Assembly: GCF_003522965.1 (NCBI RefSeq)
Contig: NZ_CP031513.1
Span: 682,001 to 746,000 of the forward strand
DNA length: 64,000 nt
Direction: 5' to 3'
Source: Bombilactobacillus bombi
GTDB taxonomy: Bacteria; Bacillota; Bacilli; Lactobacillales; Lactobacillaceae
In this document: positions 1 to 8,202 of the stretch, one piece after another
Numbering within the stretch: the stretch's first letter is position 1
Layout of the letters: the number at the start of each line of letters is the position of its first letter
Made by a program: the position numbers and the translations under genes
The notes under the pieces: model-generated
Seen by the model: only the letters and a program-made list of their open reading frames with translations
Told to the model about the DNA's origin: nothing
The model's database searches: none

Positions 1-1
1 A

Positions 2-175
2 TATCTCGTAGTTATTTTTTGGACAATCATTTACGGACAAGTTATTGGTTTTATTGGTTCTTCACTTATCAGTGCTTCATATAGTCCAATTAATGCTTTA
101 ATTGTATCAACAATCTTTGGTATTATTCTCTGTGTTCTACCAAGTATTCTCAAACCAAATACTAAAAAAGGATAG
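2..175 (+). CDS. DUF2929 family small membrane protein (5' truncated)
   Basis: The open frame enters from the left edge and ends at TAG 173-175, leaving about 57 residues. The visible part starts with a hydrophobic segment containing FWTIIYGQVIGFIGS, followed by a second hydrophobic stretch (NALIVSTIFGIILCVLP) and a short basic tail. This two-helix pattern with a GQVIGFIGS-type motif matches my recollection of the DUF2929/YjzD family of roughly 60-residue membrane proteins of unknown function in Bacilli. At most a few N-terminal residues should be missing. The stop codon lies in the left arm of the terminator that follows. The family call is from memory of its motif, not from a search. Confidence 0.7.
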   Translation, partial: YLVVIFWTIIYGQVIGFIGSSLISASYSPINALIVSTIFGIILCVLPSILKPNTKKG

Positions 176-196
176 CTGTCAAAGCTATCCTTTTTT
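164..196 (+). terminator. Bidirectional Rho-independent terminator
   Basis: Stem GGATAGCT (170-177) pairs with AGCTATCC (183-190) around a 5-nt loop, with A6 before it and T6 after it. It can therefore end transcripts from both the upstream plus-strand gene and the convergent lipoprotein gene that stops at 210. The plus-strand gene's stop codon lies inside the left arm. Confidence 0.85.
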
Positions 197-209
197 GTAT
201 CAAGTTTAT

Positions 210-932
210 TTATTCTGTGATGTATAAGTAAAACTTATCACTAGAAACTCCTAATTTGAATTGTTTACCATGAGAAGTAATTGTCTTTAAAGCTGTTTGG
301 TTCTTTTTAGCATCGCGCATTTGCTTAGCTAATTGTTTTAAGACATCGCGCCCATCGGCGCCGATTAATTGGCTAACTGTTGCAATAGATTTACTAGTGC
401 TTTGCACCCCTGCTTTAGTCTTCATTGCTTTCAGCGGATAAATCAGTGTGACTGCCATTAACTTTTGTTGTTGTACATTAATTCGAACCGTTTGGTCTGG
501 TGTATTAACAATATTGGTAATAGTATTGTTCAGTTCGGAATTTAAAACTGGTTTTTGTTGTTGAGCTAACAATAAATAATTATATTTTTGGGCAAATTCA
601 GGATAGTCCATAATAGGTTTGGCAGCCGCTATTTGAACAGTCTTATATAGTTGCTTTTGTTGATAGTCACTTTTAATTTTAATATTTTGTTTTTGTGGCG
701 AGCGAGCCACATTAATTGCAAAGGAACCATCGTTATTAGTAACTTTTTTGGTTTGTGCTTGCTTATTCATCTGATAGCTTAACTTTGCTTTAGGATTAGT
801 TTTACCCTTGACAACTGCTACCATCCCATCAGCATGATAGGTCGTTTGTGATGTTGATAAAGTATTTTTAGAACAAGCAGTCATTAAAAATATTATTGGT
901 ACAATAAATATCCATTTTAAATTATTTTTCAT
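210..932 (-). CDS. Predicted lipoprotein of unknown function
   Basis: 240 residues. The N-terminus has lysines, a hydrophobic stretch (WIFIVPIIFLMTAC) and a lipobox with the lipidated cysteine at residue 20, so the protein should be a membrane-anchored surface lipoprotein processed by Lgt and Lsp. Residues about 35-85 look beta-rich (GKTNPKAKLSYQ, DGSFAINV), similar to the small Ig-like or carboxypeptidase-regulatory-like modules of lactobacillar surface proteins. The rest is polar and K/Q-rich with no motif I recognise. I chose ATG at 930-932: an upstream TTG (942-944) would place the GGGTG element inside the gene and has no ribosome-binding site of its own. It lies alone between two terminators, so it is probably monocistronic. 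Confidence 0.75.
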   Translation of the reverse strand: MKNNLKWIFIVPIIFLMTACSKNTLSTSQTTYHADGMVAVVKGKTNPKAKLSYQMNKQAQTKKVTNNDGSFAINVARSPQKQNIKIKSDYQQKQLYKTVQIAAAKPIMDYPEFAQKYNYLLLAQQQKPVLNSELNNTITNIVNTPDQTVRINVQQQKLMAVTLIYPLKAMKTKAGVQSTSKSIATVSQLIGADGRDVLKQLAKQMRDAKKNQTALKTITSHGKQFKLGVSSDKFYLYITE

Positions 933-963
933 TTTTTCACCCAAGTAATGTTAAATTTAGATA

Positions 964-1003
964 AAGAAAAGACAGACTAAAATATCGGTTTTAATCTGCC
1001 TTT
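964..1003 (-). terminator. Terminator downstream of rpmF
   Basis: A 15-bp stem (968-982 with 989-1003, two G-U pairs as RNA) around a 6-nt loop, followed on the minus strand by a U-rich run. It sits directly after the rpmF stop. Confidence 0.8.
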
Positions 1004-1011
1004 ATAGTTAA

Positions 1012-1197
1012 CTAATTGTTGCTTTGATCAGCATTGACAACTTGACGACCTTTGTAATATCCCTTTGGTGAAACATGATGATTCATGCGATATTCACCAG
1101 TTGTGACATCAAATTGAATATTCGGTTGACTTAATTTAATATGTCCCCGACGTTGACGCTTTTTTTGCTTGGATGTTTTTCTTGCTGGAACAGCCAT
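1012..1197 (-). CDS. rpmF: 50S ribosomal protein bL32
   Basis: 61 residues starting [19 protein letters not shown], the characteristic basic N-terminus of bL32, a component of the large ribosomal subunit near the peptidyl transferase region. The C-terminal half ([20 protein letters not shown]) contains no cysteine. This is therefore the zinc-independent form, as in other lactobacilli, rather than the version with two CxxC pairs. An AGGAG ribosome-binding site precedes the ATG, and a strong terminator follows. The gene is monocistronic, ending just upstream of the lipoprotein gene. Confidence 0.97.
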   Translation of the reverse strand: MAVPARKTSKQKKRQRRGHIKLSQPNIQFDVTTGEYRMNHHVSPKGYYKGRQVVNADQSNN

Positions 1198-1350
1198 ATT
1201 TAATTATCTCCTTTTTTAAATTGCCTTTACTGGCTCACAGAATACCAATATTTGTCAGTACCGTACCTATGATATGTTACTATCAAATATTGTTTAGAGC
1301 AAGGATTTTTTAAAATTCTATATAATCTTATTACAAATAACTATTAAAGT

Positions 1351-2157
1351 CTACTTTTTATTACCAATTTTTTGAGTGATAAAATCTCCCAAAGAAGGCA
1401 TAAATTCATAAAATACATGCCCCAGTTCCATTATATGTGGCAAGTTAATTTCTCTCACTGGAGAGCCAATAGCTTGAATTATTTTTTGTGAAAGCTTTTC
1501 TGGATCTAACATTAAAGCACCAACAGATTTTACATAATTACCAGTATGATCAGCAATCTTAAAAAAATCAGTCTTAACTGGTCCCGGATTAACGGTAGTC
1601 ACTTGGACATTAAAGGGCCGTAATTCCAAACGCAAACTATTAGAAAATGCAATTACTGCAGCTTTTGTAGCTGAATAAACGGCAGATTTAGGAGTAGCGA
1701 TTTTCCCCCCCATTGAACCAATATTAATAATTTGTCCTAGGTGTTGCTCAATCATATTAGCTGCAATGTAACGTGTCATTAACATTGTGCCTAATACATT
1801 AACCTTGAACATTTTGTTCCATAAAGAATAATCGGTCTCTACAAAAGTTGTAAAATCACCAAAACCAGCAGCATTAATTAGAATATCTATATGTTGATAT
1901 TCTTTAATCAACTTTGCTGTAGTATCTTGAACGTGTTTGGCAATACTAACATCTAACACTTCAATTGCAACACTACCAGATGTCAAAGCTTGGCATTTTC
2001 GTTGCAATTGTTCCAAAAGATCTTGACGACGAGCAATAAGAATCAAATTGGCATTTTTATAGGCTAACTGCAAAGCCAACTGCTGCCCAATGCCGGAAGA
2101 AGCTCCAGTAATAATAATGTTTTTACTAGCCAAGTTGCGTAATGCCGTAAGATTCAT
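1351..2157 (-). CDS. Short-chain dehydrogenase/reductase (SDR) family oxidoreductase
   Basis: 268 residues with a Rossmann fold of the classical SDR type. The NAD(P)-binding motif TGASSGIG is at residues 17-24, NAAG at 95-98 and the catalytic triad Ser148, Tyr161, Lys165 (YSATK). IARRQ after the second strand suggests NADP(H) preference through the arginines. The substrate is unknown. The overall pattern resembles the DltE/YqjQ-like cytosolic SDRs that Bacilli commonly carry next to rnz. Its ATG follows the rnz stop with no intervening base (TAAATG), so the two are almost certainly translationally coupled and are the last genes of the obg-acyltransferase-rnz-SDR run. No clear terminator follows before rpmF. 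Confidence 0.9.
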   Translation of the reverse strand: MNLTALRNLASKNIIITGASSGIGQQLALQLAYKNANLILIARRQDLLEQLQRKCQALTSGSVAIEVLDVSIAKHVQDTTAKLIKEYQHIDILINAAGFGDFTTFVETDYSLWNKMFKVNVLGTMLMTRYIAANMIEQHLGQIINIGSMGGKIATPKSAVYSATKAAVIAFSNSLRLELRPFNVQVTTVNPGPVKTDFFKIADHTGNYVKSVGALMLDPEKLSQKIIQAIGSPVREINLPHIMELGHVFYEFMPSLGDFITQKIGNKK

Positions 2158-3102
2158 TTATGATGTCAACTCCTGTCGTTTAAATTTTATTTCAAAAGTA
2201 TCAAAATCTTTCACTACATAACTTTTGGGAAAAATCTTTCGTGCATCATTTAATAACTCGTAAAATTTATTGCCAACGTAACGTGCAGAAATATGGGTTA
2301 ACAACAACTGTTGTACATGCGCTTTTTTAGCTATTAAAGCTGCTTGACGACTGGTTGAATGAAAATGTTGACGCGCCATTTTTTCTTCTGCACCGGCTAA
2401 AGTGCTTTCGTGGACTAATACATCAGCATCAGCAGCCAGATTTATACTTTCTGGCGTATACCGCGTATCACCTAAAATAGTTACAATTCGTCCAGGCTGG
2501 CTCGGTCCTAAAAAATCATGCCCGTCTAATTGAGTCCCATCAGCTAAAGTCACTAATTCACCATTTTTTAATTGACCCCAAATTGGTCCATTTGGTATAT
2601 GGTACTGCTGCAACTTTTGAACTAATAGTTCACCTGCATGCGGCTTTTCTTCTATACGATAACCATAAGAAGCAATTCTATGATCTAGCTTACCACAAAC
2701 CACTTTAAACATTGAATCTTCAAAAATTGTGCCTACATTTTGAATTTCATGATAATTAATTGGATAACCTAAATGACTATCGGATAAATATAACGAAGTC
2801 TGAATAAACTTTTTAATGCCCACAGGACCATAAATATCCAAAGGATCTTGTCCGCCTTGAAAAGAGCGAGAAGATAATAATCCTGGCAAACCAAAAATAT
2901 GATCACCATGTAAGTGAGTAATAAAAATTTTATTAATTTTTCGAGGCTTAATCGTTGTGGACAAAATTTGTTGCTGTGTGGCTTCACCCGCATCAAATAA
3001 CCAAATTTCATTTCGCTCGTTTAAAAGTTTTAATGCAACGCTTGAAACATTTCTCCCCCGTGAGGGCGCCCCCGCTCCTGTACCCAAAAATTCTAACTCC
3101 AT
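2158..3102 (-). CDS. rnz: Ribonuclease Z (tRNA 3'-processing endonuclease)
   Basis: 314 residues of the metallo-beta-lactamase fold. It starts [21 protein letters not shown] and carries the zinc motif HLHGDH at residues 63-68. Later metal ligands are visible in ILGDTRY, HESTLA and LLTHISARY. The exosite region typical of short bacterial RNase Z lies between. The enzyme removes 3' trailers from tRNA precursors, mainly those lacking an encoded CCA. Length and motifs match Bacillus and Lactobacillus RNase Z. It lies 17 nt downstream of the acyltransferase gene and abuts the SDR gene. Confidence 0.97.
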   Translation of the reverse strand: MELEFLGTGAGAPSRGRNVSSVALKLLNERNEIWLFDAGEATQQQILSTTIKPRKINKIFITHLHGDHIFGLPGLLSSRSFQGGQDPLDIYGPVGIKKFIQTSLYLSDSHLGYPINYHEIQNVGTIFEDSMFKVVCGKLDHRIASYGYRIEEKPHAGELLVQKLQQYHIPNGPIWGQLKNGELVTLADGTQLDGHDFLGPSQPGRIVTILGDTRYTPESINLAADADVLVHESTLAGAEEKMARQHFHSTSRQAALIAKKAHVQQLLLTHISARYVGNKFYELLNDARKIFPKSYVVKDFDTFEIKFKRQELTS

Positions 3103-3119
3103 GTTTTAACTTCCATATC

Positions 3120-5030
3120 TTAGTATTTAACTTTTTTTAAAATTTGTTTAGCAATAAAATAACTATAATATTTTGAACCCTTATCATTTGTATGAACTTG
3201 GTCATCAAAAAACCAGTCAGAATGATTTTTAGCATAAGTATACCAGTCTATTTCCTGCAAATTTTTATAGTGGTGCGCTTGTTGGGCAATCACACTATTG
3301 ACAGGTTTTTCCCATGAACGTGTTGGAACATGAACATTTATCCAAAAAACTTGTCTCTTGGGCCCTGCGATCTGCATAATTTCATGGACTTGCTGTTCAT
3401 TAACCATGCCATTGGTTCCCATTCCAATAATGACAACTTGAGGTAAAACATTTTGCGCTTTATAATTTTTTAATAAGTCAATTGCAACATCAATACCACG
3501 ACTCACATCAGCATTAATTAACATATTAGGAAATATTTGCCTTAAACCATCCGAACCATCTACCATGACAGAATCACCAATTGCTAAAGCTGATAAATCT
3601 TGAGCTCTTTGTAAATCAAATTGCGATAAACCCATTTTTTGATAATCTAAATTGACCGGATGTTCTTTAGCTGCTTGTTGCCATTTCTTGATTTGTAAGC
3701 GCTGTGCTTTAGTGGTTTTATGAGATTCTCCGTGCATTTTTTGAAGAATACGTTGATTGTTTTTTTTGTTTTTAAGATGGTTATTTTTTATTTTAATAGC
3801 TAATTGACTATGATTAACATCCTTAGCAGTTACATTTTGGGATTGAACTAAGCCATATGAACCAGCCAAAACAATAAAAGAAAAACTTAAAAGCTCCAAT
3901 TTAGCGACAATGCGTTGCGACTGGAATAATTTTTTGAACCAACTCCACCAATTATATTGTGCCAAAGGTTGTTCGAAAAAATGATAAGATAACCAACTAA
4001 TTGCAATAATCAAACAAATCTCTAATATAGGATATAAAAAGCGGTGATCCGCAATGTTCATAACCTTTGCTTCAAAAAATATCATCACTGGAAATTGATA
4101 TAAATAAATCCCATAGCTTAATTTACCAATTTCTTTAAACAGCTTATTTGTCAGCAGTCGATTCCAAATAGACGCTGGATGCGCAACTACTGCCACTAAT
4201 ATAGTTGTAAAAATAGAAAAAATTAACATTCCGCCACGATACATAAATGGTTGGGTTGCTTTCATTGTAAAGATAAAAATTAGCATCACTAACAAGCTAA
4301 TTGCACCCAATAAATCTAATAATATTTTATCTTTTTTCAAAATATTTTTGCGTAGATGATTGGTTGGCCAAATAAAAGCTAAAAGACAACCCAAAAATAT
4401 TGAAAATATTCTTGTATCAGTTCCATAATAAACTCGACTGGGATCAACCTTAGGATTATATAATAAGGCCATGAGCACCGCTGATATTACAGTCGCTATA
4501 AAAGTTAAGGCAACTACTCTTTTTTCTGAAATCAACCGCAATAAGAACACTAAAATTAAAGGCCAAATAAAATAAAACTGTCCTTGAATCGAAAGAGTCC
4601 ACATATGTGTGAAAGGAGATTGATTACCTGCAAATCGTTCAAAATAAGATTGTCCATGTGCTATTTGCCAAAAATTAAAAACATTTAAAACATTAGTAAT
4701 GAAAATCGAACGTAAATTAGCTAATAAATTTTTTTGAAAAAATGCCATATAAGCACTGGAACTAAAGAGCATCAGCAATAAACCAGGATACAGGCGCTTA
4801 AATCTTTTTGAATAATAACTTTGAAAATCAAACGTTCTTCTTTTTTGCAGGGAACGTAAAATTTGATCAGTAATTAAATAACCTGACAAAACCAGAAATA
4901 TAGGTACTCCTAGATATCCACCTAAAAAAACATCAGGATTTAAGTGATATAAAATAACGCCTAAAACCCCAATTGTTCTTAATCCATCAAAACCAGTAAT
5001 ATAGCGACGCGGTTTACCTGTATTAATCAA
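3120..5030 (-). CDS. Acyltransferase 3 / SGNH-domain membrane O-acetyltransferase (OatA-like)
   Basis: 636 residues. The N-terminal two thirds form a multi-helix acyltransferase-3 membrane domain beginning GFDGLRTIGVLGVILYHL, with conserved histidines and GVPIFLVLSGYLI. A basic linker follows, then an extracellular SGNH hydrolase-like domain with GDSVMVDG, GMGTNG and the terminal D-x-x-H near residues 610-613. This architecture matches OatA, which O-acetylates peptidoglycan muramic acid and confers lysozyme resistance, but related proteins modify other glycans. The start is TTG (5028-5030), with GGAG 8 nt upstream. It lies 20 nt after obg and 17 nt before rnz. Assignment to peptidoglycan specifically is inference. 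Confidence 0.9.
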   Translation of the reverse strand: MINTGKPRRYITGFDGLRTIGVLGVILYHLNPDVFLGGYLGVPIFLVLSGYLITDQILRSLQKRRTFDFQSYYSKRFKRLYPGLLLMLFSSSAYMAFFQKNLLANLRSIFITNVLNVFNFWQIAHGQSYFERFAGNQSPFTHMWTLSIQGQFYFIWPLILVFLLRLISEKRVVALTFIATVISAVLMALLYNPKVDPSRVYYGTDTRIFSIFLGCLLAFIWPTNHLRKNILKKDKILLDLLGAISLLVMLIFIFTMKATQPFMYRGGMLIFSIFTTILVAVVAHPASIWNRLLTNKLFKEIGKLSYGIYLYQFPVMIFFEAKVMNIADHRFLYPILEICLIIAISWLSYHFFEQPLAQYNWWSWFKKLFQSQRIVAKLELLSFSFIVLAGSYGLVQSQNVTAKDVNHSQLAIKIKNNHLKNKKNNQRILQKMHGESHKTTKAQRLQIKKWQQAAKEHPVNLDYQKMGLSQFDLQRAQDLSALAIGDSVMVDGSDGLRQIFPNMLINADVSRGIDVAIDLLKNYKAQNVLPQVVIIGMGTNGMVNEQQVHEIMQIAGPKRQVFWINVHVPTRSWEKPVNSVIAQQAHHYKNLQEIDWYTYAKNHSDWFFDDQVHTNDKGSKYYSYFIAKQILKKVKY

Positions 5031-5050
5031 TTTAATTACTCCAGCAATAT

Positions 5051-6337
5051 TTACATAAATTCGAATTCAAAATCATCAATCACAACCGTATCACCTGTCT
5101 GCGCTCCAGCTTTCATTAACGCCTCATCAACACCCAAATTCTGTAATTTTCGAGCAAAGCGCATAATACCATCTTGATAATTTAAATTACTTCGTTGTAA
5201 AAGTCTGCTAACGGCTGCATTGATAACTTGATAAGTATGTTCATCCAGTTTTTCTACTTTAATTTCATCAGCATCATTTTTTTGGTAACGATACAATTTC
5301 TTTTGTTCTGTATCAGATTGTTTTTGAGGTTGTGTATCAGGCAATTTTGCAAGCAAATCAGCTGTGTGACGCATTAATTCTTGTACACCTTGATGAGTAA
5401 CACTCGAAATTTGATAAACATCTTGTGCGCCAAGATTTAATTGCTTCATAAAATCAGTTAAACGTTGTTTTGATCCACTCAAATCCATTTTTGTCGCCAC
5501 AATAACTTGGGGACGTTGCAAAATCTGTGGATCATAATTTTGTAATTCTTGGAGGATTTGTTGATAATCAGTAACTGGATCGCGCCCATTATTCGGATCC
5601 ATTTCTACTAGATGTAAAATCACATGCGTTCTTTCAATGTGCCGTAAAAATTGAAACCCTAATCCTACTCCTTGAGAAGCTCCAGTAATTAAGCCTGGTA
5701 AATCAGCCAAAACAAAATCACGACCATCTTCTAATTGCACCATACCTAAGTTAGGAGTCAAAGTTGTAAAATGATAAGCAGCAATTTTAGGTTTTGCTGC
5801 TGTGGCTACTGATAATAAAGTGGATTTACCAACGGAAGGTAAACCTACAAGTCCAACATCTGCTATCACTCTCAATTCTAAACTAATAGAACGCTGTTCA
5901 CCTAATTCACCATTCTCAGCAACTTCGGGAGCAGTATTGCGTGAATTAGCAAAATGAATATTTCCACGCCCGCCATGACCACCGCGCGCCACAACTAATT
6001 CTTGATCATTAGATGTTAAATCGCCTAAAATTTCATTGCTATCAAGATCTTTGACGATAGTCCCAGGTGGTACACTAATGTAAATATCTTTCGCATTAGC
6101 ACCATGCATAGATTTAATCATCCCTTGGCCCCCAGCAGGAGCTTGAAAATGGCGATGATATCTAAAATCCATTAAAGTTCTTAAACCAGCGTCAACTTTA
6201 AGAATAATACTACCGCCATTGCCGCCATCACCCCCAGCAGGTCCACCATTGGGTACATATTTTTCATGACGGAAAGCAACGGCTCCATCACCGCCCTTTC
6301 CTGCCTTAACTGTTATTGTTACATTATCAACAAACAT
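5051..6337 (-). CDS. obg: Obg-family GTPase (CgtA/ObgE)
   Basis: 428 residues with three domains in the usual order: the glycine-rich Obg fold (residues 1-160, [11 protein letters not shown] repeats), the GTPase domain with Walker [10 protein letters not shown] and DLPG, and the C-terminal OCT domain ending in IDDFEFEFM. The protein acts in late 50S assembly and in stringent-response and growth control. GGAGG precedes the ATG. A minus-strand extended -10 lies just upstream (6370-6378). It is the promoter-proximal gene of the run leading to the acyltransferase, rnz and SDR genes, and is divergent from fruR. Confidence 0.97.
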   Translation of the reverse strand: MFVDNVTITVKAGKGGDGAVAFRHEKYVPNGGPAGGDGGNGGSIILKVDAGLRTLMDFRYHRHFQAPAGGQGMIKSMHGANAKDIYISVPPGTIVKDLDSNEILGDLTSNDQELVVARGGHGGRGNIHFANSRNTAPEVAENGELGEQRSISLELRVIADVGLVGLPSVGKSTLLSVATAAKPKIAAYHFTTLTPNLGMVQLEDGRDFVLADLPGLITGASQGVGLGFQFLRHIERTHVILHLVEMDPNNGRDPVTDYQQILQELQNYDPQILQRPQVIVATKMDLSGSKQRLTDFMKQLNLGAQDVYQISSVTHQGVQELMRHTADLLAKLPDTQPQKQSDTEQKKLYRYQKNDADEIKVEKLDEHTYQVINAAVSRLLQRSNLNYQDGIMRFARKLQNLGVDEALMKAGAQTGDTVVIDDFEFEFM

Positions 6338-6369
6338 TCAGTTCCTCCAATGCTTCTTATCAATCAATC

Positions 6370-6378
6370 ATTTTACCA
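6370..6378 (-). promoter_or_regulatory. Candidate obg promoter (extended -10)
   Basis: On the minus strand the sequence reads TGGTAAAAT, an extended -10, about 32 nt before the obg ATG. No good -35 is visible. A perfect 12-bp palindrome, TGATAATTATCA (6395-6406), lies upstream in the shared obg/fruR spacer. Confidence 0.45.
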
Positions 6379-6435
6379 TACTTAGTAATAAATTTGATAA
6401 TTATCACTTGTAAAAACATTATAATTGATAAAAAT

Positions 6436-6491
6436 TTTTTTGAACTTTTTTGAACTCTTTTGGTTGATTTTGGATTTAAATGGTGTATGAT
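6436..6491 (+). promoter_or_regulatory. fruRKA promoter with tandem 10-bp repeats
   Basis: TTGATT (6464-6469) and TATGAT (6486-6491) are separated by 16 bp. Immediately upstream are two exact head-to-tail copies of TTTTTTGAAC (6436-6445 and 6446-6455), followed by a degenerate third, TCTTTTGG. The one-turn periodicity next to the -35 box suggests an operator, most simply for FruR itself. That role is inference. Confidence 0.6.
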
Positions 6492-6513
6492 ATTTCTTGG
6501 AGGTGAGATGTAA

Positions 6514-7272
6514 GTGATTACAGAGCGGCGTCATCAGTTAATTTTACAAGAATTACAAAAAAAGCAAGTTGTCACAATTAAGGATCTAGTAAAATTAACT
6601 AATACCTCAATATCAACAATTAGACGGGACTTAATGCAATTAGAAAAGCAACAACTTCTAATTAGAGTTCACGGCGGATGTAAGTCCATCAATTCTAGTC
6701 TCCATGAAGAACCCAAAGTTGCACAACGTCAGCAATTATCGTCATCACAAAAACAAAAAATTGCTCAATATGCTGCAACTTTAATTCAAGATAACGAGGT
6801 GATTTTTCTAGATTCGGGAACGACTGTTCAAAAAATGATTCCCTATTTAGCTGAACGACAACACCTATTAGTAATTACCAATAGCGTAGATAATGGCTCA
6901 TTATTAGCAGATTATCAGATTAAAACTATTATTTTGGGTGGTACATTGCGTTCTTTAACCAAGGCCACTGTTGGACCTAGTGTTGATGACTACTTGAGTC
7001 AGTGTCATCTTGATCGTGCGTTCATGGGTGTTAACGGCTTTGATGTTGAACATGGATATACAACTCCAGATCCTGATGAATCTGCGGTTAAACAATTAGC
7101 AATCAATCAATCTGATCATGCCTATGTGTTATCAGATAATTCCAAATATGGCCAAGTACGCTTTAGCAAATTTGCTGATTTATCCGCCGCTCATTTAATT
7201 ACAGATCATTTGACAACCAATGTACGACTACAATTAGCTAACTATACTAAGATAACGGAGGTTGAGAAATGA
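6514..7272 (+). CDS. fruR: DeoR-family transcriptional regulator of the fructose operon
   Basis: 252 residues. The N-terminal winged helix (residues about 3-57, VTIKDLVKLTNTSISTIRRD) has the DeoR signature followed by RVHGG. The C-terminal DeoR sensor domain (about 75-235) contains FLDSGTTV, ITNS, GGTLR and DNSKYG, which bind a sugar-phosphate effector. As the first gene before fruK and fruA it is expected to repress them and be relieved by fructose 1-phosphate, as in related systems. The start is GTG at 6514, with GGAGGTGAG about 6 nt upstream. Its stop overlaps fruK by 4 nt (ATGA), indicating translational coupling. Confidence 0.93.
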   Translation: MITERRHQLILQELQKKQVVTIKDLVKLTNTSISTIRRDLMQLEKQQLLIRVHGGCKSINSSLHEEPKVAQRQQLSSSQKQKIAQYAATLIQDNEVIFLDSGTTVQKMIPYLAERQHLLVITNSVDNGSLLADYQIKTIILGGTLRSLTKATVGPSVDDYLSQCHLDRAFMGVNGFDVEHGYTTPDPDESAVKQLAINQSDHAYVLSDNSKYGQVRFSKFADLSAAHLITDHLTTNVRLQLANYTKITEVEK

Positions 7273-8186
7273 TTTATACAATTACTGCAAATCCGTCTAT
7301 TGATTACGTTTTGCAGTTACGCCAGTTAACTCTTGGTGAAGTAAACCGGACTGAAACGGATATCAAACTTCCAGGAGGAAAAGGTATTAACGTTTCTCGA
7401 ATTTTGCAACAATTAGGTTTAGAATCAGTTGCTTGGGGATTTGTTGGTGGTTCTACCGGTGATATGTTTCAAGCATTACTAGCAAATCATCAAGTGAAAA
7501 CTGATTTTATTTCGGTCGCAGGCGACACACGCATTAATGTGAAAGTAAAAGCCACCGATGAAGAAACTGAAATTAACGGACAAGGTCCAGCAATTTCAAT
7601 GACCGAAAAGAAAGCCTTATTGAATAAGGTACAACAAGTTACTAAAGGTGACGTTGTGATCATGTCTGGAAGCTTGCCGCCACAATTAGACAATAATTTT
7701 TATTTAGAGATTGCTAAAATTGTAATTGCTCAAGGAGCCGAGTTTGTAATTGATACGACAGGACAAGCATTATTAGATACCTTGCCGCTGCATCCTTTAG
7801 TCATCAAACCCAATCATCATGAGTTAGCAGAGTTATTTCAAACAAACTTTCAAGATACTCAAGATATAATTAATGCAGCCCGGAAATTATTAGATCAGGG
7901 TGCTCAGCATGCACTAGTATCTATGGCTGGCGCAGGAGCTTTATTAGTGACCAAAAATCACGCTTATCAGTGCAATGCACCTAAAGATATTGTTAAAAAT
8001 TCAGTAGGTGCTGGCGATTCAATGATTGCCGGGTTTGTTGGCACACTTATGCAGACACAAGATCCAATCGAAAGCTTTCATCAAGGAGCTGCTTGTGGAT
8101 CTGCCACAGCATTTAGTGAAGATTTAGCTACTAGTGCCAAAATCAAGGAAGTTTATCAAAAAATTACAGTAACTAAAATCCAATAA
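7269..8186 (+). CDS. fruK: 1-phosphofructokinase
   Basis: 305 residues, PfkB/ribokinase fold. The N-terminal substrate motif LPGGKGINVSRIL and the C-terminal signature KNSVGAGDSMIAGFVG, with the catalytic aspartate, are intact. TANPSIDY at the N-terminus is typical of the FruK/LacC branch. The enzyme phosphorylates fructose 1-phosphate to fructose 1,6-bisphosphate. Its position between a DeoR regulator and a fructose EIIABC supports FruK over tagatose-6-phosphate kinase. It overlaps fruR by 4 nt and ends 16 nt before fruA. Confidence 0.96.
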   Translation: MIYTITANPSIDYVLQLRQLTLGEVNRTETDIKLPGGKGINVSRILQQLGLESVAWGFVGGSTGDMFQALLANHQVKTDFISVAGDTRINVKVKATDEETEINGQGPAISMTEKKALLNKVQQVTKGDVVIMSGSLPPQLDNNFYLEIAKIVIAQGAEFVIDTTGQALLDTLPLHPLVIKPNHHELAELFQTNFQDTQDIINAARKLLDQGAQHALVSMAGAGALLVTKNHAYQCNAPKDIVKNSVGAGDSMIAGFVGTLMQTQDPIESFHQGAACGSATAFSEDLATSAKIKEVYQKITVTKIQ

Positions 8187-8202
8187 AAGTGAGGAAGATT
8201 TC

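Noticed and set aside
2769-3140. Alternative frames within rnz on both strands
   Set aside because: They lie inside the intact RNase Z gene and encode no family motif.
6338-6513. Catabolite-repression (cre) site before fruR
   Set aside because: The spacer has no TGnAAnCGnTnnCA-like sequence; the only CG-poor AT repeats are the T6-GAAC copies and a short palindrome.
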